A DNA stretch of 64,000 nucleotides, taken from Pseudomonas sp. 5P_3.1_Bac2. GTDB lineage: Bacteria; Pseudomonadota; Gammaproteobacteria; Pseudomonadales; Pseudomonadaceae. This document shows positions 54,946-63,308 of this stretch, in pieces. How positions within the stretch are numbered: the stretch's first letter is position 1; every line of letters begins with the position of its first letter. The stretch lies in assembly GCF_025465995.1 (NCBI RefSeq), contig NZ_JANLNY010000023.1, positions 310,001 to 374,000 on the forward strand, in the 5' to 3' direction. The translations under genes and the position numbers were made by a program. Below the pieces are notes generated by a model, which was not told where the DNA came from, made no database searches, and was given only the letters and a program-made list of their open reading frames with translations.

Positions 54946-57277
54946 GCGCTGGTTGCCGCGTAGCTTTTTAGTGCTGCTCTGCGCCGTACTGGCGCTGGCT
55001 GCCTGGCAATGGCGCAACGGCCCGCCAGTGGCGGCGGACATGCTCGCCCTGCTGCCCAAGAGCAGCGGCGACGCGCGGGTACAACAAGCCGAACAACGCA
55101 TGCAGGCGCCGCTTAATCGCGACGTGCTGCTACTGGTCGGCCACCCGCAGCGTGAGCAGGCTATCGCCCTGACTCAACAACTGGCCGAGCAATGGCAAGC
55201 CAGCGGGCGCTTTAGCCAGGTGCAGTGGCAAGCCAATCAGGACCTCGCCGCGCTGCGTGAGGCGCTTAAGCACAACCGCTTGGCCTTGCTGTCTGGCGCC
55301 GACCGCCAACTGCTGATTGAGCACCCCGAGCAGTGGCTTGCACAGCGCGCCGCGCAACTGTTTGACCCCTTCGCCAGCATCAGCCTGCTGCCATTGCAGG
55401 ATGACTGGCTCGGCCTCGGCGCCCGCGCCCAGCAAGCACTGAACAGCAACAGCCGGGTACAACCCGACTTGAGCAGCGGCGCCCTGCTGCTGCAAGGCGA
55501 TGGCCTGACCTGGGCGCTGCTGCGCGCCAGCGCCAACGGCAGCGCTTTCGATATGCACGAGCCACCGCAAATTGCGGCACTGCTTGAGCAATCGCGCAGC
55601 CAAGTCACGGCGGCAGGCGGGCAACTGCTGGCCACCGGCGGCGTGCTCTACGCCGCTGCCGGGCAAGCCAAAGCCAGCCGCGAGATCAGCCTGATTGGCG
55701 GCGGTGCGACCCTCGGCACGCTGCTGCTGTTGCTCTTGGTTTTTCGCCGCTTGCGCGTGCTGCTCAGCCTACTGCCCGTGGCCATGGCCTTGCTGGCCGG
55801 AGTGAGCGCTTGCGTGCTGCTGTTCGGCCAGATCAACGCCCTGACCTTGGTCCTCGGCGCCAGCTTAGTCGGCGTGGCGGCGGACTATCCGCAGCACTAC
55901 CTGAGTAAGAGCTGGGCCAGCCTTGGCGGTGCGCCTCGGTGGGACAGCTGGGCCGCCGTGCGCGCCAGTCTGCCGGGTCTGAATCTGAGTTTGGCCAGCA
56001 ACCTGATCGGCTATCTGGCGCTGGCCTTTACCCCCTTCCCCGCGCTGACCCAAGTGGCGGTGTTTTCCGCGGCTGGCTTGCTCGCGGCTTACCTGTGTTC
56101 GGTCTGTCTGCTGCCGGCCTGGCTGCGCGGCTTACGCCTGAGCCCTGCGCCCAGTTTGCTGCGTCTGAGCCAACGGGCGCTGCACTGGCGCCAGGCCTTG
56201 CTCGGTAAAATCGGCAGCGCACCTTTGGCCGGGCTGTTGCTACTGTTTTGCGCCGGTGGGCTGTGGCAGTTGCACAGCCAAAATGATCTGCGCCAATGGC
56301 TGGGCAAGGAGCCGCAACTAGCGGCGCAAGCCCAGCAAATCGCCGAGCTGACCGGGCAACAACCCACCAGCCAGTTCTTCCTGGTCCGCGCCAGCCACCT
56401 TGAGCAACTGCTGGAGCGCCAGGCACAGCTCGGCCTCCGTCTGGACCAAGCCATCGCGGCCGGGCAACTGCGCGGCTACCTCAGCCTGAATCAATTAGTC
56501 GCCCCCGCCAGCCAGTTGAATGCGCTGCACGCGGCCCTGCAACAACTGCCCAAACATTGGCAGCCACTGCTGGACGCCGGCCTCGAACCTGCGGCCCTGC
56601 AGCAGGAACTCAAGCAACTGCTAGACAGCCCCGCGCCCAGCCTGGAACAAACACTGGCCAGCCCTATCGGCGAGCCGTGGCGGCCATTGTGGCTAGGCCA
56701 GCAGGCGGACGGCGTGGCGGCCATCGTCAGCTTGCAGGGCCTGACTGACAGTGGCGCCTTGCAACAGCTGGCGAGGGACTTGCCACAGGTGCAGTTGGTC
56801 GACCGCATCGCTGAACTCAATCAACTGTTTAGCGACACCCAACTGAGCGCCGCCGAACTCAAGTTACTTTCCAGCCTGGCGATCGTGCTGTTGCTGTGCA
56901 TCCCCTTCGGTTTACCGGGGGCACTGCGGGTGGTTTGTCTGCCGCTCTTAGCCGCGCTCAGCGCGTTGGCGTGCTTGGGCTGGCTGGGGCAACCGCTGAC
57001 GCTGTTTAGCCTGTTTGGCTTGCTGCTGATCACCGCCATTGGTGTCGACTACGCCATCCTGATGCGCGAGAACATCGGCGGCCCGGCGGTGAGCTTGCTC
57101 GGCACCCTACTCTCGGCGCTGACCAGCTGGCTGTCGTTTGGCCTGTTGCTGATCAGCGCTACGCCGGCGATTGCCAACTTCGGTTTAGCCATCAGCCTCG
57201 GCCTGCTGTTCTGCTTCTTGCTCGCACCTTGGGCCGGGCAACAGCCAAACACAACCACGGGTACACAACCATGTTAA
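54935..57277 (+). CDS. MMPL/RND-family exporter of aryl polyene cluster
   Basis: 780 aa from a TTG at 54935 (GGAG 10 nt upstream, start MPSERWLPRSFLVLLCAV); the frame extends further upstream but that overlaps lolA. Two halves, each with an N-terminal membrane segment, a periplasmic domain and a bundle of about five membrane segments, the second ending FSLFGLLLITAIGVDYAILMREN. It is the cluster's inner-membrane exporter, acting with the LolA-like and DUF3261 lipoproteins to deliver the polyene lipid to the outer membrane. Confidence 0.9.
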   Translation: MPSERWLPRSFLVLLCAVLALAAWQWRNGPPVAADMLALLPKSSGDARVQQAEQRMQAPLNRDVLLLVGHPQREQAIALTQQLAEQWQASGRFSQVQWQANQDLAALREALKHNRLALLSGADRQLLIEHPEQWLAQRAAQLFDPFASISLLPLQDDWLGLGARAQQALNSNSRVQPDLSSGALLLQGDGLTWALLRASANGSAFDMHEPPQIAALLEQSRSQVTAAGGQLLATGGVLYAAAGQAKASREISLIGGGATLGTLLLLLLVFRRLRVLLSLLPVAMALLAGVSACVLLFGQINALTLVLGASLVGVAADYPQHYLSKSWASLGGAPRWDSWAAVRASLPGLNLSLASNLIGYLALAFTPFPALTQVAVFSAAGLLAAYLCSVCLLPAWLRGLRLSPAPSLLRLSQRALHWRQALLGKIGSAPLAGLLLLFCAGGLWQLHSQNDLRQWLGKEPQLAAQAQQIAELTGQQPTSQFFLVRASHLEQLLERQAQLGLRLDQAIAAGQLRGYLSLNQLVAPASQLNALHAALQQLPKHWQPLLDAGLEPAALQQELKQLLDSPAPSLEQTLASPIGEPWRPLWLGQQADGVAAIVSLQGLTDSGALQQLARDLPQVQLVDRIAELNQLFSDTQLSAAELKLLSSLAIVLLLCIPFGLPGALRVVCLPLLAALSALACLGWLGQPLTLFSLFGLLLITAIGVDYAILMRENIGGPAVSLLGTLLSALTSWLSFGLLLISATPAIANFGLAISLGLLFCFLLAPWAGQQPNTTTGTQPC

Positions 57278-58431
57278 TCGCCGCGTTTTGGCTGCTTGCT
57301 CTGCTGCTATACGCCTCGCTCGCGCTGCTCGCCGGCAAACGCCTGATCCCCATCGTCGCGCAGTTACTGGTGGCCAGTTTGGCCATCCCCACCTTGCTGT
57401 TGGTCTGGGTCGAACCACACTGGCAGTTAAGCGCCGCAGAGCTGCTCGCCCCGCAGTGGCTGCAAGGCCTGTACAACCTGTGCTTCGCCTTGCTGCTGGG
57501 TTACATCCTGAGTGATGTGATCGACCTTAAAGTCAGCAGCGCCAGCCTGCGAATCGCCATCCCCAGCTTTGCCCTGCCGATGCTGACCGGTGTGGCCTGC
57601 GCGTACTGGTTATTGCCCGGCGAGTGGGGCTGGCTCAGTGCGGTGGGCATTGGCCTGCTGTTTTCGATCACCGCGATCCCGGTGCTCTATCTGTTTTTGC
57701 AGAGCATCGGCTACCCGCCGGCGGCGACTAAACGCCTGCTGCATGCAGCCATCCTCATGGACTTTATGTGCTGGAGCCTGTTTGGCCTGGCCCAAGGCAG
57801 CAGCAATCCGGCCACCCTGCTTTGGCCGCTGCTGGCCGCCACCCTGCCCCTGCTGCTGCGCGCCTTGGGTGTGCGCCATGGGCTGGTTTACAGCTTATGT
57901 TTTTTTGCCCTGATGCTGCTGTTGCAGCAGCTGCATTTAAACGCCCTGGTGTTTGGCATCGCTTACATGCTGTGCCTCGGCGCACTGAAACAGCCCTTTG
58001 TGCTGCCGTTACCAGAACCGCAGTGGAAGTTGTTGCTCAATGGCCTGGCAGTGCCACTGATCCTCACCTACGGCGTCCTGCGGGTGGACTTCCATGGCGT
58101 CAGCCAAGGCCTGTCGTGGGCCTATCTGCTGCCGCTGCTGGTGCTGCCAGTGCTGAGCAAAGTACTGGGCAGTTGGCTGGGCCTGCATTGGGCCGCACCG
58201 GCGGCCAGCGCCCGGGTGAAGTGGCGGGAAAGTCTGCTGCTGAACATTCGCGGCCTGACCGAAATTGTTTTCCTCAACTTGCTGCTACAGCTGCAGTTGA
58301 TTGATGCACTGGTGTATTTCAGCTTGCTGCTGATGAGTTTGTTTTCCACCTTACTGCCGGCACTGCTCGGCACACGATCTGCCAACTATAAAATTGCCAA
58401 TGAGGCGAAAAGTAGTCATGAAGTCACTTGA
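57271..58431 (+). CDS. Cation/proton antiporter-like membrane protein (CPA family)
   Basis: 386 aa from the ATG at 57271 (7-nt overlap with the exporter stop). About 12 membrane segments; SITAIPVLYLFLQSIGYPPAATKRLLHAAILMDFMCWS matches the CPA2 exchanger core (S-x-T-x-x-P-V-L ... A-A-x-x-D), with a single Asp where exchangers carry one or two acidic residues. Short (386 aa) and without a regulatory domain. Its place between the exporter and the flavoprotein suggests it belongs to the operon, perhaps to support proton-driven export. Confidence 0.8.
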   Translation: MLIAAFWLLALLLYASLALLAGKRLIPIVAQLLVASLAIPTLLLVWVEPHWQLSAAELLAPQWLQGLYNLCFALLLGYILSDVIDLKVSSASLRIAIPSFALPMLTGVACAYWLLPGEWGWLSAVGIGLLFSITAIPVLYLFLQSIGYPPAATKRLLHAAILMDFMCWSLFGLAQGSSNPATLLWPLLAATLPLLLRALGVRHGLVYSLCFFALMLLLQQLHLNALVFGIAYMLCLGALKQPFVLPLPEPQWKLLLNGLAVPLILTYGVLRVDFHGVSQGLSWAYLLPLLVLPVLSKVLGSWLGLHWAAPAASARVKWRESLLLNIRGLTEIVFLNLLLQLQLIDALVYFSLLLMSLFSTLLPALLGTRSANYKIANEAKSSHEVT

Positions 58432-59662
58432 AGTCGAACAACGTCAGGTAGTGGTCATCGGCGCGGGGCCATCGGGCGCCATTGCGGCAACCTTGCTCAA
58501 ACGCCAGGGGCACGACGTGTTGCTGCTGGAGCGTCAGCGCTTCCCACGCTTCTCCATTGGCGAGAGCTTGCTCTCCCACTGCCTCGACTTTGTCGAGGAA
58601 GCCGGCATGCTCGAGGCGGTCCGCGCCGCAGGGTTTCAAACCAAGCATGGCGCCGCGTTCGGTTGGGGCGAGCGCTACACCGAGTTTGATTTCCGCGACA
58701 CCTTCACCCCGGGCCAAGGTTCGACTTATCAGGTGGTGCGCGCCGACTTCGACAAGCTGCTGGCAGACCAAGCCGAGCTGCAAGGCGTGGAGATCCGCTA
58801 CGAAGAAGAAATCTTCGCCGTGGACTTCAGCCAAGCGCAGCCCATCCTGAGCGTCCGGCGCCTGGCCGACGCCCACGAATATCAAGTGCAGTGCACCTTT
58901 GTCCTCGATGGCAGCGGTTACGGCCGGGTCCTGCCGCGCCTGCTCGACCTCGATACACCGTCCAGCTTCCCGGTGCGCAAAGCGCTGTTCACCCACGTTG
59001 AGGATCGCAGTGCCGGCACCGGCTTTGACCGCGAAAAAATCCTCATCACCACCCATCCGACCCTGCGTGACGTGTGGTTCTGGACTATCCCGTTCAGCAA
59101 TGGCCGCTGCTCGGTCGGGGTAGTGGCAGACGCCCAACGCTATGACGGCCGTCCGGAAGATCTGGACCAGTGCCTCCAGCAATTTATCGCCGAGACTCCA
59201 AGCTTGCACAAGGTGCTGAAAAACGCCGTATGGGACACCCCGGCGCGCACCATCGGCGGCTACTCGGCCAACGTCAAAGCCTTGCATGGTCCAGGCTTTG
59301 CCCTGCTGGGCAACGCCGCGGAATTCCTCGACCCGGTATTCAGCTCCGGTGTGACCATCGCCATGCGCTCGGCGAGCATGGCTGCCGGCCTGCTGCACCG
59401 CCAACTGAGCGGCGAGCAGGTGGACTGGCAGAACGAGTTTGCCGTACCGCTGAAGCGTGGCGTCGATACCTTCCGCGTGTACGTCGAGGGCTGGTATGAC
59501 GGCAGCTTCCAGGATGTGATTTTCTTCGAAAAATCCCAACCGGAAATCCGCCGCATGATCAGCTCGATCCTCGCCGGCTACGCATGGGATGCCAATAACC
59601 CCTATGTGGCTGAGCCCAAGCGGCGCCTGCGGGTGCTCGCCGAGCTGTGCGCCAGCGCCTAA
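58418..59662 (+). CDS. FAD-dependent oxidoreductase with halogenase-type signature
   Basis: 414 aa from the ATG at 58418 (14-nt overlap with the antiporter end). An N-terminal FAD site (VVVIGAGPSGAIAATLLKRQGHDVLLLER, GxGxxG) and RFSIGESLL, GSGYGRVLPR. At about 220-225 it has WFWTIP, matching the W-x-W-x-I-P signature of flavin-dependent halogenases, followed by the second FAD site LLGNAAEFLDPVFSSGVTIAM. It could halogenate the aryl head, or be a non-halogenating relative (reductase or hydroxylase) that keeps the motif. Confidence 0.85.
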   Translation: MKSLEVEQRQVVVIGAGPSGAIAATLLKRQGHDVLLLERQRFPRFSIGESLLSHCLDFVEEAGMLEAVRAAGFQTKHGAAFGWGERYTEFDFRDTFTPGQGSTYQVVRADFDKLLADQAELQGVEIRYEEEIFAVDFSQAQPILSVRRLADAHEYQVQCTFVLDGSGYGRVLPRLLDLDTPSSFPVRKALFTHVEDRSAGTGFDREKILITTHPTLRDVWFWTIPFSNGRCSVGVVADAQRYDGRPEDLDQCLQQFIAETPSLHKVLKNAVWDTPARTIGGYSANVKALHGPGFALLGNAAEFLDPVFSSGVTIAMRSASMAAGLLHRQLSGEQVDWQNEFAVPLKRGVDTFRVYVEGWYDGSFQDVIFFEKSQPEIRRMISSILAGYAWDANNPYVAEPKRRLRVLAELCASA

Positions 59663-59688
59663 GTTCAGAACAATAAGCAAGGAGCCCT

Positions 59689-60414
59689 ATGAATAATCCA
59701 GCCGCCACCTATGTGGAAGAAACCCGCTTCGGTTTTTGGTTTCTGCAGAGCCACGTCTGGCAACATCACGTGCTGCGCGTCGCGATCAACGATCTGCTGC
59801 GCCTGCACGCTGAGCCCTTGCCCGACGCACCAGTGCTACTGGATGCTGGCTGCGGCCAGGGGCGCTCCTTCAGCTTGTTGGCGCAGGCATTTAAGCCGGC
59901 GCAGTTGCTCGGCTTGGATGCCGACCCGCACAGCCTCGACTGCTCCCGGGCCGAAGCACAACGCTTAGGCCTCGAGGTGCAACTGATCAACAGTGACTGC
60001 GCCAAGATCGACCTGGCCGATGCCAGCGTCGATCTGCTGTTCTGTCACCAGACCTTTCACCACTTGGTCGAACAGGAGCAAGCGCTTAAGGAGTTCTGGC
60101 GCGTGCTCAAACCCGGCGGCCGTTTGCTGTTTGCCGAGTCGACCAAGTACTACATCGATACCTGGGTGATCCGCTGGCTGTTCCGCCACCCCATGCACGT
60201 GCAGAAAAGCGCTGACGAATATCTGGCCATGCTGCGCCAACAGGGTTTCGAGTTTACCGAGCAAAACGTCTCGTACCCGTATCTGTGGTGGAGCCGTTCC
60301 AGCGACTTCGGCCTGCTCGAGCGCTGGGGCATCTGTCAGCCAAAACCCGTTGGCCAACGCCAGGAAACCCTGGTCAATGTGGTGGCGCGCAAGCCGCTGG
60401 AGGCCACCCCTTAA
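59689..60414 (+). CDS. SAM-dependent methyltransferase (APE cluster)
   Basis: 241 aa. Class I methyltransferase fold: motif I VLLDAGCGQGRSF (about 45-57), LLGLDADPHSLD, and LKPGGRLLFAES. AAGGAG lies 8 nt before the ATG at 59689. In aryl polyenes the aromatic ring is often methylated or O-methylated; the target here is inferred. The TAATG junction couples it to the DUF3261 gene. Confidence 0.88.
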   Translation: MNNPAATYVEETRFGFWFLQSHVWQHHVLRVAINDLLRLHAEPLPDAPVLLDAGCGQGRSFSLLAQAFKPAQLLGLDADPHSLDCSRAEAQRLGLEVQLINSDCAKIDLADASVDLLFCHQTFHHLVEQEQALKEFWRVLKPGGRLLFAESTKYYIDTWVIRWLFRHPMHVQKSADEYLAMLRQQGFEFTEQNVSYPYLWWSRSSDFGLLERWGICQPKPVGQRQETLVNVVARKPLEATP

Positions 60415-60914
60415 TGCTGCGCGTACTGCTCTTGAGCCTGGGCCTGCTGCTGAGCGCTTGCGTCAGCCAAACCCCGCTGCCGCAGCAGATGCCGAGCTGG
60501 CCCGCGCCACTGCCGCTGAGCCTGCACGTGCAGCGCATCAGCAGCGAGGCAACGCAGAGCTGGTGGCTGGTGCTGCAAGACGAAGGCGGCGTGCTGCGCG
60601 CCTCGTTATTCGACCCACTGGGCGTGCCCTTGGCCCGGCAACAACTGCTCGCTGGCCAGTGGCATAACGATGGATTGCTGCCGCCCAATGCCGAGGCGCG
60701 TCAGCTGTTCAGTGCGCTGTTGTTTGCCTTAAGCGAGCCCGCGCAACTGGCGCAACTTTACCCCGCCGGCAACTGGCAAGTGCTGGCCGATGGCAGCCGC
60801 CGCTTAGCGCCCAACTGGCAAGTGCAGTACCGCTCGGCATTGCTGTTTAGCCTGCAGGCAGGCTCTGGGCTGCACTACCAAATCAGTCCCCTCGATGATG
60901 ACAAGGCTCAATGA
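60414..60914 (+). CDS. DUF3261-type lipoprotein of aryl polyene cluster
   Basis: 166 aa from the ATG at 60414. A lipoprotein signal MLRVLLLSLGLLLSACVSQ with lipobox LLSAC at about residue 16; it then resembles the short beta-rich lipoproteins (LQDEGGVLRASLFDPLGVPLARQQL...) found in these clusters. Expected in the periplasm or at the outer membrane as part of the export set. A longer upstream frame overlaps the methyltransferase and is rejected. Confidence 0.85.
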   Translation: MLRVLLLSLGLLLSACVSQTPLPQQMPSWPAPLPLSLHVQRISSEATQSWWLVLQDEGGVLRASLFDPLGVPLARQQLLAGQWHNDGLLPPNAEARQLFSALLFALSEPAQLAQLYPAGNWQVLADGSRRLAPNWQVQYRSALLFSLQAGSGLHYQISPLDDDKAQ

Positions 60915-62122
60915 TGGTCACCTACCTCAACGCCCTCGGTCTTAATTGCGCCCTTGGCCAAGGCAAAGCGGCCGTGGCCCAAGCCCTGTTTGCCGGTGAC
61001 AGCAGCGGCATGCGCGCACAAGCCGGCTGGGTGCGTGAACAAAGCCTCACCGTCGGCAGCGTGCCCGGTGAGCTGCCAACGCCACCGGCTCAGCTGGGCC
61101 ATCCGCTGTGCCGCAACAACCAGCTGCTGCTCGCCGCCGCCCTGGAAATTGAGCCCGAGCTGCGCACCGCGCTTGAGCAATACGGTCCTAGCCGCGTCGC
61201 CGTCATCCTCGGCACCAGCACCACCGGTATCGAAGAGGCCAGCCAAGGTATCGGCGAATTTCTTCAACACGGTGCATTGCCGCAGAGTTACCACTACAGC
61301 CAGCAAGAGCTGGTCGAGCCGGCCAGTTTTTTAAGCGATTGGCTGGGCCTGAGCGGCCCCTGCTACAGCATCTCCACCGCTTGCACCTCAGGGGCGCGGG
61401 CTTTGCTCAGCGCGCAGCGCCTGCTGCGGTTAGGCATTTGCGACGCAGTGATTTGCGGCGGGGTGGACAGCCTCTGCCGCCTGACCCTTAACGGTTTTTC
61501 TGCGCTGGAAGCCGTCAGCCCGGCGCCCTGCTTGCCGTTCTCGGCCAACCGTCGGGGCATCAATATCGGTGAAGGTGCCGCGCTGTTTTTAATGACCCGA
61601 GAGCCGCTGCCTGGCAGCGCCGCTATCGTCCTGCGGGGAGCTGGCGCCAGTTGCGATGCGCACCATATTTCCGCGCCGCAACCCGCCGGCCTCGGCGCCC
61701 AAGCAGCGATGCATAAAGCCTTGCAGGCAGCGGGCCTTGCCGCCACGGAGATCGACTACCTCAACCTGCACGGCACCGCCACCCAGCATAACGACGCCAT
61801 GGAGAGCCTGGCCGTACACGCGGTGTTCCCCACAGGCGTGGCCTGCTCCTCAAGCAAGCCGTTGACCGGTCACACCTTGGGCGCTGCCGGTGCGCTGGAA
61901 GCGGCCTTCTGCTGGCTCAGTTTAAGTCGCTACAACCCCGACCTCTTGCTGCCGCCACAACTGGGCGACGGCGTGGCAGACCCCGCACTGCCGGCCTTAC
62001 ATTTAGTGCAGCACGGTCAACAGTTGGCTAAACGCCATGGACGTCACTTGATGAGCAATTCCTTCGCCTTTGGCGGCAATAACATCAGCCTGATTCTCAG
62101 CGACGCGCAGGCACCGGCATGA
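60911..62122 (+). CDS. Aryl polyene ketosynthase (ApeO-like)
   Basis: 403 aa. The complete Cys-His-His triad is present: ISTACTSGARAL with Cys158, NLHGTATQHNDAMES and SSKPLTGHTLGAAG, plus SNSFAFGGNN. This is the condensing partner of the chain-length factor at the start of the operon. An ATGATG double start overlaps the previous gene. Confidence 0.92.
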   Translation: MMVTYLNALGLNCALGQGKAAVAQALFAGDSSGMRAQAGWVREQSLTVGSVPGELPTPPAQLGHPLCRNNQLLLAAALEIEPELRTALEQYGPSRVAVILGTSTTGIEEASQGIGEFLQHGALPQSYHYSQQELVEPASFLSDWLGLSGPCYSISTACTSGARALLSAQRLLRLGICDAVICGGVDSLCRLTLNGFSALEAVSPAPCLPFSANRRGINIGEGAALFLMTREPLPGSAAIVLRGAGASCDAHHISAPQPAGLGAQAAMHKALQAAGLAATEIDYLNLHGTATQHNDAMESLAVHAVFPTGVACSSSKPLTGHTLGAAGALEAAFCWLSLSRYNPDLLLPPQLGDGVADPALPALHLVQHGQQLAKRHGRHLMSNSFAFGGNNISLILSDAQAPA

Positions 62123-62580
62123 ACATCTGGCCCGTAGCAGAACTGGTGCCGCATGCCGGCGATATGATCCTGATCGATCAGGTCATAAGCTTCAGCGCAG
62201 AAGATATCCACACCTGCCTGACCGTGCGCGCAGGCGGCTTGTTCAATCAGGCCGACGGCAGCTTGCCGGCTTGGCTGGGCATCGAGCTGATGGCACAAAG
62301 CGTGGCCGCCTACGCCGGTTGCCAAGCGCGCTTGCGTGGCGAGCCGGTGGAGCTGGGTTTCTTGCTCGGCACGCGCAGCTATCAGTGCAATGTTGAGCAC
62401 TTTCCCTTAGGCGCCGAGCTGCAGATTCACGCCACCCGCTCGCTACAAGACGACAACGGCATGGGCGTGTTCGAGTGCCATTTAAACGGCCCCGGCATTG
62501 AGGCCATGGCGCGCCTTAATGTGTTCCGCCCGCCGCAGGTGGCCAGTTATTTACAAGAAGAGTTTCAGGAAGCGCATTGA
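62119..62580 (+). CDS. 3-hydroxyacyl-ACP dehydratase (ApeP-like)
   Basis: 153 aa, hotdog fold: ELVPHAGDMILIDQVISF at the start, then WLGIELMAQSVAAYAG with the catalytic Glu and LGFLLGTRSYQC. It dehydrates the beta-hydroxy intermediate to form the double bond. It starts inside the ketosynthase end (ATGA) and its stop overlaps the reductase ATG. Confidence 0.88.
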   Translation: MNIWPVAELVPHAGDMILIDQVISFSAEDIHTCLTVRAGGLFNQADGSLPAWLGIELMAQSVAAYAGCQARLRGEPVELGFLLGTRSYQCNVEHFPLGAELQIHATRSLQDDNGMGVFECHLNGPGIEAMARLNVFRPPQVASYLQEEFQEAH

Positions 62581-63308
62581 TGAGTGAAAGCATTCTGGTC
62601 ACCGGCTCCAGCCGTGGTATCGGCCGCGCCATTGCCCTGCGTCTGGCCCAAAGCGGCTACGACATCGTCCTGCATTGCCGCTCGCGGCGCGACGAAGCCC
62701 AAGCCGTGCAAGCGCAGATCGAAGCGCTGGGCCAACGCGCACGCATCCTCCAGTTTGACGTAGCCGAGCGCGCCACCTGCCGCGCCATTCTTGAAGCGGA
62801 CGTGGAGCAGCACGGCGCCTATTACGGCGTGGTGTGTAACGCCGGTCTGACCCGCGACGGCGCCTTCCCGGCGCTCAGTGAAGACGATTGGGACAGCGTG
62901 CTACGTACCAACCTCGATGGCTTCTTCAATGTTTTGCAGCCGCTGACCATGCCGATGATTCGGCGGCGCAAGGCCGGGCGCATCGTCTGCATCACCTCGG
63001 TGTCGGGGCTGATCGGCAACCGTGGCCAGGTCAATTACAGCGCCAGCAAGGCCGGCGTAATTGGCGCAGCCAAAGCCCTAGCCATCGAGCTGGGCAAACG
63101 CAAGATCACGGTCAACTGCGTGGCTCCGGGCCTGATCGACACCGACATCGTCGATGAGGATGTGCCGATTGCAGAGATCCTCAAAATGGTCCCGGCGGCG
63201 CGCATGGGTACCCCCGAAGAAGTGGCCGGCGCAGTGAATTTTCTGATGTCTGAGGAGGCGGCTTACATCACCCGCCAAGTCCTCGCAGTAAACGGTGGGT
63301 TGTGCTGA
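62580..63308 (+). CDS. 3-oxoacyl-ACP reductase, FabG type (ApeQ-like)
   Basis: 242 aa from the ATG at 62580 (TTG one codon earlier is possible). A short-chain dehydrogenase: TGSSRGIGRAIA cofactor site, CNAGLTRDGAF, Ser-Tyr-Lys triad in ITSVSGLIGNRGQVNYSASKAGV, and VAPGLIDTDIV. It reduces the beta-keto group before dehydration in each elongation cycle. Confidence 0.93.
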   Translation: MSESILVTGSSRGIGRAIALRLAQSGYDIVLHCRSRRDEAQAVQAQIEALGQRARILQFDVAERATCRAILEADVEQHGAYYGVVCNAGLTRDGAFPALSEDDWDSVLRTNLDGFFNVLQPLTMPMIRRRKAGRIVCITSVSGLIGNRGQVNYSASKAGVIGAAKALAIELGKRKITVNCVAPGLIDTDIVDEDVPIAEILKMVPAARMGTPEEVAGAVNFLMSEEAAYITRQVLAVNGGLC

